DNA of 64,000 bases from Blattamonas nauphoetae (lineage: Eukaryota; Preaxostyla; Oxymonadida): positions 62,001 to 126,000 of the forward strand of contig JARBJD010000141.1 in NCBI GenBank assembly GCA_033064195.1, given 5' to 3'. Of this stretch, positions 40,344 to 48,961 are shown piece after piece. A program made the position numbers and the translations under genes. Positions within the stretch are counted from its first letter, which is position 1, and every line of letters starts with the position of its first letter. The notes under the pieces are model-generated. The model searched no databases and had not been told where the DNA came from. It saw only the letters and a program-made list of their open reading frames with translations.

Positions 40344-41414
40344 TCACAGCCTCACATTCGATCCCAGCAACTTCGAGATTGACTCACAAGCACGAACAAA
40401 TCTGAAGCCGTAAGCTCCGCCCTTATTGATCATCAGCATCTGTTCGAGTGAGTTTTCGAAGCCTTCTGAAATCAGTGCTTGGAGGATTTGTTTTCCAGAT
40501 TGGGACACTTCCGAGCTTTGTTTCTTCCAAATTTTAATCAAAGTGTTGATGTTGTCCAGGGCGCACAAGAGTTGTTTCGAATCTTTGACGATCGAGAGAC
40601 AACTGAAAAATGCCATCACAATCGGAGACGCGATGACAAACTCCAATGTTGGGAGATGGAATGGAGCTATAATCAAGAGCTTGACTAATAGAGACATGAA
40701 CGACGCTAACAACTTTCCATTGAGGATGAACCGATTTGAGATCAGAAATGTCACAAATTGAGACGATGCGATCACAACCTTCTGGAATAGTATTTCATGA
40801 TGGCTGATCGCATCGTCTTCAACAGTGATGCCTAGTTTCAAGAGAGTGAAAGGATGAGCGAGTTTGAGGCATTCTTCGATGATTTGTAATTGTTTGTCGA
40901 ATATATCTTCCGATGCTGATAGTGACAGTGTGTGTGGTTGAAGACTCACCAAAGAAGTGGAAACGAGATCTGATTCCACGAGACGACATCGAATTTCAAG
41001 CGATACAGCTCTTGTAGAACTTCGAAGGAACGAGATCGCTGCAGCAACCACAATCGAGTGGGGACATGATAACAGAGAGGCAATGCTATCAACAAAGCCA
41101 GAAGTCGATCCGTTTGAAGACGGCACGAGGTCTGTGACGAGTCTCGAGACGAGTTCATTTTGGTACCATTTAGGCTCGAGGCTTTTCAAAAATCGGGCAG
41201 CTCTATCTTGAAGGGCATTGCAAAATGAGTGTTCTGCTTTGATGTGGGCAACTAGTGAATGGTAAATTCTCAATTTGTCATCAATCGATAATTCTGAATT
41301 GGGATCCCAATTCAGAAAAGGGTTGGGCAAAACGATCACAGTTGAAAGTAAGTTCCGTGAATGAGTCAGATAGTCATCATTGGATGTGTTTAAAGAAGCA
41401 GTTCCTTCTTCCAT
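40344..41414 (-). CDS. P12, intact array-family protein (356 aa)
   Basis: The ATG at 41414 starts MEEGTASLNTSNDDYLTHSR. The copy is more diverged than most: NPFLNWDPNSELSIDDKLRI, GFVDSIASLLSCPHSIVVAA, SLQPHTLSLSASEDIFDKQL, HEILFQKVVIASSQFVTFLI, PFHLPTLEFVIASPIVMAFF and EGFENSLEQML. It ends GSNVRL. All expected blocks are present without gaps, so it is called functional. P12 and P13 share IDDxx/LSLEDK variants and the HSTVxVLxxPFL motif before the first block. Confidence 0.72.
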   Translation of the reverse strand: MEEGTASLNTSNDDYLTHSRNLLSTVIVLPNPFLNWDPNSELSIDDKLRIYHSLVAHIKAEHSFCNALQDRAARFLKSLEPKWYQNELVSRLVTDLVPSSNGSTSGFVDSIASLLSCPHSIVVAAAISFLRSSTRAVSLEIRCRLVESDLVSTSLVSLQPHTLSLSASEDIFDKQLQIIEECLKLAHPFTLLKLGITVEDDAISHHEILFQKVVIASSQFVTFLISNRFILNGKLLASFMSLLVKLLIIAPFHLPTLEFVIASPIVMAFFSCLSIVKDSKQLLCALDNINTLIKIWKKQSSEVSQSGKQILQALISEGFENSLEQMLMINKGGAYGFRFVRACESISKLLGSNVRL

Positions 41415-42122
41415 TAGAAAGCCGCCTTGATCAGACCATTGTTTACTTTACAGGACCTGGCTGTCAATCATCGTATGCAGATATCTTCTATTCGGGTTGT
41501 GAAAGGTGTGTGACGTTTCAAAACATATTGTCTGCACAACATACGTACCGTCATTTCGAAGGCGAGTTGGACAAGTTGGACTTGAAGTGAGCCCTATCGA
41601 CTTCAAGTTTGGGGAAACACTGCAACGAGGGAAAAGGACGGATCAGAGTGTGGGAGGTTGAGAGAAAAAGAGGGAGATGAGTGATCAGAAAAGGTGAGGA
41701 GAACAGAATCAAAAAACTGGAAAGTGCTGATTACGGAAGTACAAGAAGCCCAAAAAAGAGAACACACCTGAACAGATCGGAGATGGCTGTGGAATGGCGT
41801 AAATTTCGGGTAGATACCATTTCGAAGAGAAAAACGAGATGTGTCGTTGAGATGGTCCAAAAGTCGAGATTGGGAAAGATAATCTGGTCACAACGTGTCG
41901 TTCAGGGACGCCATGAATTGTGTGGAGAGAGGACGGTTGACGATGTGTCAGTCAAAGACAGCCGCGTTGAGAACGACGAACCCAAAAGAGCAAACCATTT
42001 CTGGACGATTGCAGGCCATCCCAGAATCTGTTCATCTGCACCAGCAATCATGTAATTCCCAACATCCGAGGAGAGTCCGCAGAAATGAGTTGGAGTCATT
42101 CGAGAGAGGCAGTTTCGACACG
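41415..42122. repeat. Intergenic segment between P12 and P13
   Basis: 41430-41600 is unlike other array spacers and holds no recognised gene. From about 41740 the standard blocks appear, including a purine-rich strand (GAGAAAAAGAGGGAGATGAG) and the D1 block from about 41865. Confidence 0.45.
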
Positions 42123-43214
42123 TCAATTGAGAATCATCATTCTCCGCTTCGGCAGATTCGATCCCAACACTTTCGAGATTGAGTGACTGCTGGAAATGAT
42201 ATTGGCGCCGGAATATCCACCCTCGTCGCTCATCAGCATCTGTTCGAGTGTGTCTTCGATGCCTTCCGAAATTAGAGCTTGCATTATCTGTTTTTCAGAT
42301 TGGGCCACTTCTGCGCCTTCTTTCTTCCATTCTGTCGGCGAATCGTCGATGTTGATGAGACTCGTCTCGAGATGGTCCTCTTTTTCGACAGACGTGAGAC
42401 AACTTGTGAATGTTATCGCAATTGGAGATGCGACAACATATTCCAATATTGGACGGTGAAACGGGGAAATCCGAAGGAATGTGCTCAATAGAGACGTGAA
42501 GTCATGTAATAACTGGCCATCGAGGATGTGACGATTGGAGATCAGAAATGTCACAAATTGAGACGATGGAAGAACGACCTTCTGAAAGATCATTTCACGA
42601 TGATTGAATGCGTCGGAAGCAGTAGTGATGCCAAGTACCCTGAGAGAAAACGGAGACGCGAGAGAGACGCATTCGATGATTATCCAAGAAAGGGTGTCGA
42701 TTACCTCTTCATTTCCTGAAATCGGCAGTGTGTGAGGTTGCATAGTCGCCAAGACATTGCTGATGAGATCCAACTCCACGAGAGGACATCGGATTGCAGG
42801 TGATGACATAACTGTGACATTGAAGAGGAATGACAACGCTGGAGTCACAACAGTCGAGTGTGGAGATGACAACAGAGTGACAATACTCTCCAAAAAGCCA
42901 GAAAGAGATCCAGCTGAAGAGGGAACGAGGTTTGTAACGAGTTTGCCTGGATAATCGTGTTCGACCCACTTCGGCTCGAGGCTCTTCAAAAATTGGGCAG
43001 CTCTGTCTTGAAGTGAATTGTCAAAACGATATCCTACTTTCACAAGAGTAACAAGTGAACAGTAAACGGCTGATTTGTCCTCCAAAGACAAATCTGAATT
43101 GGGATCGAAAACCAGAAAAGGGTGATGCAAAACGGTCACAGTTGAATGTGAGTCGGGTAAGTAAGTCAAAGATACGTTATTGGTTGGGTTCGAAGATTGT
43201 GAATCGTTCTCCAT
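42123..43214 (-). CDS. P13, intact array-family protein (363 aa)
   Basis: The frame is open further upstream, but the start is set at the ATG at 43214 (MENDSQSSNPTNNVSLTYLP), in line with other copies. Landmarks are HPFLVFDPNSDLSLEDKSAV, GFLESIVTLLSSPHSTVVTP, TMQPHTLPISGNEEVIDTLS, REMIFQKVVLPSSQFVTFLI, PFHRPILEYVVASPIAITFT and EGIEDTLEQML. The end is GSNLPKRRMMILN, basic rather than acidic. Its start codon is only 94 bp from that of the oppositely oriented transposase-like gene, so its own upstream region is largely replaced. Confidence 0.72.
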   Translation of the reverse strand: MENDSQSSNPTNNVSLTYLPDSHSTVTVLHHPFLVFDPNSDLSLEDKSAVYCSLVTLVKVGYRFDNSLQDRAAQFLKSLEPKWVEHDYPGKLVTNLVPSSAGSLSGFLESIVTLLSSPHSTVVTPALSFLFNVTVMSSPAIRCPLVELDLISNVLATMQPHTLPISGNEEVIDTLSWIIIECVSLASPFSLRVLGITTASDAFNHREMIFQKVVLPSSQFVTFLISNRHILDGQLLHDFTSLLSTFLRISPFHRPILEYVVASPIAITFTSCLTSVEKEDHLETSLINIDDSPTEWKKEGAEVAQSEKQIMQALISEGIEDTLEQMLMSDEGGYSGANIISSSHSISKVLGSNLPKRRMMILN

Positions 43215-43307
43215 TAAAGAGAAGATCTGATCATCCCACTGATTCGCGATCGTCGAAACAAATATGGGCAAGAATCTGGATGATGTCAAAACTTGGGTCT
43301 GATCAGA

Positions 43308-45269
43308 ATGAATACCGAATATCGCGTAACACGTAAAACAAGTCAAGCTCGTGCCAGACAGATCATCAATAGAGCGAAAGAACTCGATCATCTGAACCCG
43401 GAGGCCCTACTCAAGTTTACGATTGAACACACATCAGAAGGAAAGAAAGTGGAAGATGCCCTTCGTCGCAAACATCTTGGTTTATTTCTGTCATTTCTAA
43501 CTTCTTATTCTCTTCAAGTAGAATCCTTCGACAGCCTAATGAAACAACTTCGTCTCGCATTCTTATCAATGTCCAAGCACTCCAAAGTTCTCCTGCTCAC
43601 TGCTCTTCTGCAAGTCTTCACCTTTGAAGACTTCAAAAAATACCGATTTGGTATAGATCAAAACACTCTACGCCATCCATATCGTTTGAAGCGCCTGAAT
43701 TTATACCCACCAGAAAGATCACCAATCCAAAACCAATCCAGACATTCAATTCCCGTGGAAACACAGTTACTGGTCCACACATTCCTTCACAAACATTCAG
43801 TGGAATCGTGTACAGCACAAACAAAAAAAACAAAACCTGAATTCGTTGAAGAAGCGGTCCGACAAGAACAATCAAGGGACCATGACAATCTCCCCAAAAA
43901 ATTCAATACAGACAGATATAAATGGAAATGGTCGGCTCGAACTCTCAATGATTCTCAAAAAAACCTACATCAGTTGTACTGTCAAGAACATCCAGCAAAT
44001 CGAATCTCGAAATCGTCATTTCGCCGATTTTGCAAGCATCTCTCAAAACCAAGAAGGAGGACGGATATATGCAATCGTTGCGGAAGACTGGATCAACTGA
44101 AGCGGCAGGAATCATCACTTCACAGTCAAGGAGGAGAACTCTCGCAAGGAGAGAAAAGAGAGAAACAAATTCTCGAAGACCACAAGGAACAAGCGAGAAT
44201 AACAAGAGACTCGTATCATTCTCAAGTGGAACAACTCCAAAAGGGACAAGGACTGCTCGTCTTTGATTTCAAAGAAAATTGGCGCCTGTGCGTCTCCCCT
44301 GAACAACATTCCAAAGATTTTTATAAGAAACAGCAAATATCCCATCTTGGTTTTGCACTGTTCACAAAACAAGATGATCAAACCCACCAAATTCGATATT
44401 TCCACTTCCTCTCGAAAACACTAAATCATGACACACAACATGTCATCCATTGCTTCAGAGATCTCCTTCTCATGTCTGACTTTCGTTCTCTCACCCACCT
44501 ATATCTTTGGTCCGATACTGGCCCTCATTTTCGTTCCGGCTCTTTTCTCCATTTTGTTTTCTTTGGATTACAGGCCTATCTACCCCAATGCACGGTATCA
44601 GTCGCCTTTTTTTGCGAGGGGCATGGGAAGTGCGTCTGCGACGGAGCCTTCGGAGTCCTCGCAAGCTGTCTCCGATCATCCAAAATTGACAACTCAATTA
44701 CGACAGTTCAACAACTTATCGACTTTTTTCGTTCACAGATCAAACTGAAACATATTCCGCCTTCACACAGTTTCCATTTGGTGGAAATTGAGTCAACAGA
44801 ACTCTTTGAGACGTACACCCTCCCACGCATCAAAGATTTTCTGAATTTTAAAGTCGAAAATGGCTGTGTATACGCTTCGCCATTTGCATGTCTTCCTCTC
44901 AACCTGTGGACAATTGTCCACTTTTTGAAGCCAAAATCTACGCCTCCAAGAGTGATCAGATCATATCCGGAACAGACTCCCGTCTCAGAATGTCCGACAA
45001 AACACGATACGCTATGTCGTGTCGAGCGACGTAATGCTCTCCTCCTAGCCATGAAGACGGACACATCCAGTGAGTCGATATCTCCTGAAGAGATCAACTC
45101 AATTCTGAGCAAAATCACCAAATTTAAGAGGCCGCAAAGACGGACAGAGAATGAATCAGAATCTGATGATGAAGTACTACTGAATCGACCATATGGTACA
45201 CGGACTCCAAGCACTCGATTGGTCAAGAAGCTGGGCAACCTTTCTGTCACGAATCTACCTTATCATTAA
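43308..45269 (+). CDS. DDE transposase-like protein (653 aa)
   Basis: The chosen ATG is the first in a frame that opens slightly upstream. An N-terminal helical region (1-110) precedes a basic region with SKSSFRRFCKHL (235-245) and a Cys pair ICNRCGR (254-260). A catalytic-type core follows: VFDFKEN (D320), LWSDTGPHFRSG (D403) and FFCEGHGKCVCDGAFG (E437, D445). The spacing and the SDxGxHF / GHGKxxCDG pattern resemble RNase-H-fold DDE transposases of eukaryotic DNA transposons. I cannot assign a superfamily. The tail after 560 is charged and Ser-rich. The frame is uninterrupted, suggesting recent activity or domestication. Clear flanking inverted repeats were not found. Confidence 0.6.
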   Translation: MNTEYRVTRKTSQARARQIINRAKELDHLNPEALLKFTIEHTSEGKKVEDALRRKHLGLFLSFLTSYSLQVESFDSLMKQLRLAFLSMSKHSKVLLLTALLQVFTFEDFKKYRFGIDQNTLRHPYRLKRLNLYPPERSPIQNQSRHSIPVETQLLVHTFLHKHSVESCTAQTKKTKPEFVEEAVRQEQSRDHDNLPKKFNTDRYKWKWSARTLNDSQKNLHQLYCQEHPANRISKSSFRRFCKHLSKPRRRTDICNRCGRLDQLKRQESSLHSQGGELSQGEKREKQILEDHKEQARITRDSYHSQVEQLQKGQGLLVFDFKENWRLCVSPEQHSKDFYKKQQISHLGFALFTKQDDQTHQIRYFHFLSKTLNHDTQHVIHCFRDLLLMSDFRSLTHLYLWSDTGPHFRSGSFLHFVFFGLQAYLPQCTVSVAFFCEGHGKCVCDGAFGVLASCLRSSKIDNSITTVQQLIDFFRSQIKLKHIPPSHSFHLVEIESTELFETYTLPRIKDFLNFKVENGCVYASPFACLPLNLWTIVHFLKPKSTPPRVIRSYPEQTPVSECPTKHDTLCRVERRNALLLAMKTDTSSESISPEEINSILSKITKFKRPQRRTENESESDDEVLLNRPYGTRTPSTRLVKKLGNLSVTNLPYH

Positions 45270-45520
45270 CATGTTTTGACACGTTTCCCTCATGTTTCTG
45301 TTTCTCTATTTTTATTCGAAATGTTGTCAGAATATGAGTAAAATTTGAGAGAAGTCATCTCAGGCAGTTTTGACTTCGCTCAGACTCTCACCCATATGTT
45401 CAGAAGGGAAACAGACGAAGAACGTTTGTGAAATGATTCAGAAATGAAGACAAACAAAGATAGGAGAACAACGAAAGCTCACTTCATTCACAATCAATCC
45501 TCTTCCGAAGCTCCAAGTGA
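45270..45520. other. 3' flank of the transposase-like gene
   Basis: AT-rich DNA without coding character. It may hold the 3' UTR and one end of the autonomous element, but no inverted partner was recognised near 43215-43307. Confidence 0.3.
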
Positions 45521-45964
45521 GTAATTCTCAATGAAATGATGCAAATTATATATGAGCGTGGAAAAAAATCAAATTTTACAGAATTAAGATTTAGTTGTTG
45601 AGTACACATGAGAAAGATGAATTTATAGATTTCAAGCCTGATCGCGCATGAAATGGCCTTTTTAAGATCAACACATTTTACATACTTTTTATTGCAAAAC
45701 AAGTTCTAAGACAGGGAAAGGATGGAAAACAACAAAAAAAGAGGTCTCCATGTGAGACAATGGAAATAAACCGTCCATTAAAGAGAAAAATGGAAAAAAC
45801 GTGAGATGTTTGGGTTGATCGAGACAACTTTAATGTTTTTTGAAAATGAAAAAAAGTTCAGTAATGATGTATTTCGGTATGATAGACGAAAAAAGATGAT
45901 TTTTTAGGAGAGTTTCTGCGTCTGTGCGATTTTGTGACGCTTGGATTATTTCATTGAGAATTAC
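45521..45964. mobile_element. 444-bp non-autonomous transposon, relative of the one in P7
   Basis: Inverted ends GTAATTCTCAATGAAAT and ATTTCATTGAGAATTAC bound an AT-rich body that aligns, in reverse orientation, with 28803-29251. Shared features include the palindromic TTTCAAGCCTGATCGCGCATGAAA, AAGGATGGAAAACAACAAAA and TGATCGAGACAACTT. CAAGT on both sides (45514-45518, 45966-45970) is a candidate target duplication. The terminal ~15 bases differ from the P7 element, so the two represent subfamilies. Confidence 0.7.
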
Positions 45965-45970
45965 ACAAGT

Positions 45971-46930
45971 CAACCAAATCTCCCAACTCCTTCGAATGGA
46001 ACGGCAGTGGCCATTAAGCGCGCGCCATCCGCTCCTTCTCTCGAACAAACCAATCAATCCGAAGGAGCTGCTCCACTCTTGTTACAAGAGTGTCCAGCAA
46101 AGCGTCGAGTCGAGCGTGGCGTGTTGGTGTGTCGTGAAGTCGTTCTGGCAACAGCGACACTCGTTGTGAAGAGCAAACGTTGGATGAGGAAGTGGTGGGA
46201 ATGAACAGAATGCGAGTGTGGCTGGACTCATCCGATCCATCAATTTCCTTTTCATTTCCCGTTCATCTTGTTCTTCCTGTCTCCTCTCTTCCTCTCCTTC
46301 TCCTCAGCCACACTCTCCACACACCCTCCCTCCCCCTAACCCACTCCACCACATTCCCATTGTCAACTGGCCACACCAGCGACTGTCGCGCTTCCTTTGC
46401 TTCTTCCTTCGTGAGGCACTCCGAAATCAGCGATATCGCGACGGACGAGTGTTTGTGGGAGGATGTGTCAGGTTGGGTCGGCCTTGATGAAGTGTGGAGG
46501 AGAGTCTGCGGCATTTGGATGAGAGAAAAGAGAGCATTTGGTGTGTTTCTGACATTTTGGGGTTGAGTGGCCTGTGTTCGAGACAATCCGCCAGTTTCTC
46601 CAATCTCCGATGGATTGGAGCGGACCTGCGACGACACATGCGGTTGAGCAGATGGTGTGCAGACGGCATTTCGCTCCAAAGCGAAGTCGCTCGTTCGGAG
46701 GAATGCTTTGCTTGTTGGCCAGTCTGCTCGATGTGTTGTCTCGTTTGCGATGTGTTTGGGAGGCGGGCTGGAAATGTGAAAACTGGCGAAGACGGCGATT
46801 GCGGGTTGGACCAACGTGAAGTGGATTGCGGTGGCTCTGGAGGTGGAAGATGCAATGGGGTCTCAGTTGGGTGTATGTGGGGTGTGTTGTCCTTTGGGCC
46901 TTCTGTCGGTGGTGTCTGAGGAGCTCGCAC
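45971..46930. other. GC-rich patch with coding-like fragments, unassigned
   Basis: Two stretches look coding but are unrecognised. One is plus strand, 45971-46204, with TPSNGTAVAIKRAPSAPSLE. The other is minus strand, 46263-46830, with HSSVAISLISECLTKEEAKE and VWPVDNGNVVEWVRGREGVW. They may be fragments of one or two host genes that separated P13 from P14. No start, splice site or stop could be tied together with confidence. Confidence 0.3.
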
Positions 46931-46993
46931 TTCGAAATCCCAATGGAAGGTGACTCGTTTCGGTCTCTTCGTTTCTGCCTTTCCAGTCAGTGA

Positions 46994-47280
46994 CTATCCA
47001 ACTTGGCCATTCTCCAGAATCGACATCAGAGCGGGAGTTGTGGGATCTGTTGACCCGCTTTTTCGCTTCGGAATTTGAGCTCGCAGTTGAACGGCAGGAA
47101 CGAGTTGCGCCACAATTTTCTTCAGCACAGACGATGAAGCATGCATAGAAAACCCAATGTGAACCAACACACTCATCAAGAGTGCATGTGCTCTTCGATT
47201 TTGGTTGGCTGTTTGCAGCTGGGTTTCAGGAACGAGAATAATGTCTGAGAGGAGAGTCAATGAGCGAGATGATCAGAAGA
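46994..47280 (-). repeat. Second repeated intergenic module, copy 2
   Basis: The minus-strand reading NRRAHALLMSVLVHIGFSMH...KKIVAQLVPAVQLR aligns with readings at 39743-39970 (ALMSSVFVHMGFNLHAASSE) and 53440-53662 (ALLMSVFVNTRLVMHAASSG). DNA similarity is about two-thirds to three-quarters by eye. Each copy lies just before the gggatggctgtggaatggc-like block of the next D1 flank. It could be a decayed exon of another family or a regulatory module. Confidence 0.5.
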
Positions 47281-47644
47281 CCAATTGGGGATGGCTGTGG
47301 AATGGCGGTAATATGGGGCACACTCCAATAAGACGAGAGAAACGAGAAGTGTTTCTGAGACGGCCAAAGGTCGAGATTGGGTAAGATAATCTGGTCACAA
47401 TGTGCCGTTTAGGGATGCAAGGAATTGTTTGGAGAGAGGACGGTTGACGATGTGACAATCAAAGACAGCCGCGTTGAGAACGACGAACCAAGAAGAGCAC
47501 ACCACTTCTGGACAATTGGAGGCCATCCCAGAGTCGATTCATCTGCACCAGCAATCAACGCATTCCCAACATCCGAGGAGAGTCCGCAGAAATGAGTTGG
47601 AGTCATTCGAGAGAGGCAGTTTCGACCCCTCTTTTGAGATGCAA

Positions 47645-48715
47645 TCATCGCGGTCTTTTCTCATTCGATCCCAGTTTGTGTGAGACTGACTGACAATATT
47701 GAACGACACTGAGACCATAAGTTCCGTCTATGTCGTGTTTCATCATCTGTTCGAGCGTGTCTTCGAAGCCTTCCGAAATCAGAGCTTGCATCATCCGTTT
47801 CCCAGATTGGGCCACTTCTGGACCTTCTTTCTTCCATTCTGTCAGCGAATCGTTGATGTTGATGAATGGAGTCACGAAATGACGATCATATTCGACGACC
47901 GAGAAACAACTTGAGTATGCCATCGCAATCGGAGAAGCGAGAACATATTCCAGTGTTGGACGATGAAATGGGAATATTTTAAGAAATGTATGCAACAGGT
48001 TCATGAACGAGTCGAACAAGCCTCCATTGAGGATGAACCGATTTGAGATCAGAAATGTGACAAATTGAGACGATGGAAGAACGACCCTCTGAAAGATCAT
48101 TTCAAGAAGGTTGAATATGTCGGCTGCAGTGATTCCAAGGTTCCTGAGAGATCCTGGAGTTGCGAGTTGGAGGCTAAGGGTGATGATTTTGAGTAGATTG
48201 TCGAATATCGTTTCATTCCCAGAGATTGGGAGTGTGTGAGGTTGGACAGTCGCTAAGACTTTGGTGATGAGATCGAAGTCCACGAGACGACATCGAATTT
48301 CTGCTGACGCACGCATTATTGTTTCTCGAACGAACGACAACGCTGCGGTGACCACAGTCAAGTGTGGAGATGATAAAAGAGTTACAATGCTCGCAACGAA
48401 GCCGGCACACGATCCGTCTGAAGAGGGAACGAGTTCAGTCACGAGTTGAGCAGAATCTTGTTTGTTCCACTTCGGTCCAAGGTTCTGCAAAAATCGGGCA
48501 GCTCTGTCCTGAAGTGCTTTATCGAATGGGTGTCGAGCTTTCACGAGGGCAACAAGGGAATTGTAAATGGCTGATTGATGATAAAACGATAATTCTGAGT
48601 TCTCATTGAAATAAAGGAAAGGCTCTTCGTAAAACCCGGGTGTCCAAGGTGATTCTAGAGAATCATTCGATAAGGTCTCGTCGGAAGTCTTCAAAGAATC
48701 TGGTTCTTCTGCCAT
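47645..48715 (-). CDS. P14, intact array-family protein (356 aa)
   Basis: Starts MAEEPDSLKTSDETLSNDSL. Landmarks are EPFLYFNENSELSFYHQSAI (the FYHQS variant shared with P10), GFVASIVTLLSSPHLTVVTA, TVQPHTLPISGNETIFDNLL, LEMIFQRVVLPSSQFVTFLI, PFHRPTLEYVLASPIAMAYS and EGFEDTLEQMM. It ends GSNEKRPR. It is the last copy before the CK1 gene, and the two genes start 246 bp apart on opposite strands, so they may share a divergent promoter region. No promoter motif could be identified. Confidence 0.74.
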   Translation of the reverse strand: MAEEPDSLKTSDETLSNDSLESPWTPGFYEEPFLYFNENSELSFYHQSAIYNSLVALVKARHPFDKALQDRAARFLQNLGPKWNKQDSAQLVTELVPSSDGSCAGFVASIVTLLSSPHLTVVTAALSFVRETIMRASAEIRCRLVDFDLITKVLATVQPHTLPISGNETIFDNLLKIITLSLQLATPGSLRNLGITAADIFNLLEMIFQRVVLPSSQFVTFLISNRFILNGGLFDSFMNLLHTFLKIFPFHRPTLEYVLASPIAMAYSSCFSVVEYDRHFVTPFININDSLTEWKKEGPEVAQSGKRMMQALISEGFEDTLEQMMKHDIDGTYGLSVVQYCQSVSHKLGSNEKRPR

Positions 48716-48961
48716 TGAACATTGAGTCCGATCCTCCCATTGTGTATCTGATTCATAGTTTCAATTCAGTTGAAGCTCCCTAAGAGAGCCATCTCGGAGG
48801 AAACTGCAGAGAAGAACCAACATGGAACTGCAGAGCCTGGTATAGTGATTGTCGAAAGCAGTACCGATGCTGTTCTGAGGAATGATTTGATCAAACCACA
48901 GATTGTATCTAACTTAGTCAAGTTCCTTCAAAACTTGTAGACATATTTCTTTTACCACACT

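Noticed and set aside
42123-43391. P13 starting at the far upstream end of its frame
   Set aside because: The extra 59 codons have no counterpart in other copies and overlap the transposase-like gene start. The ATG at 43214 matches family starts.
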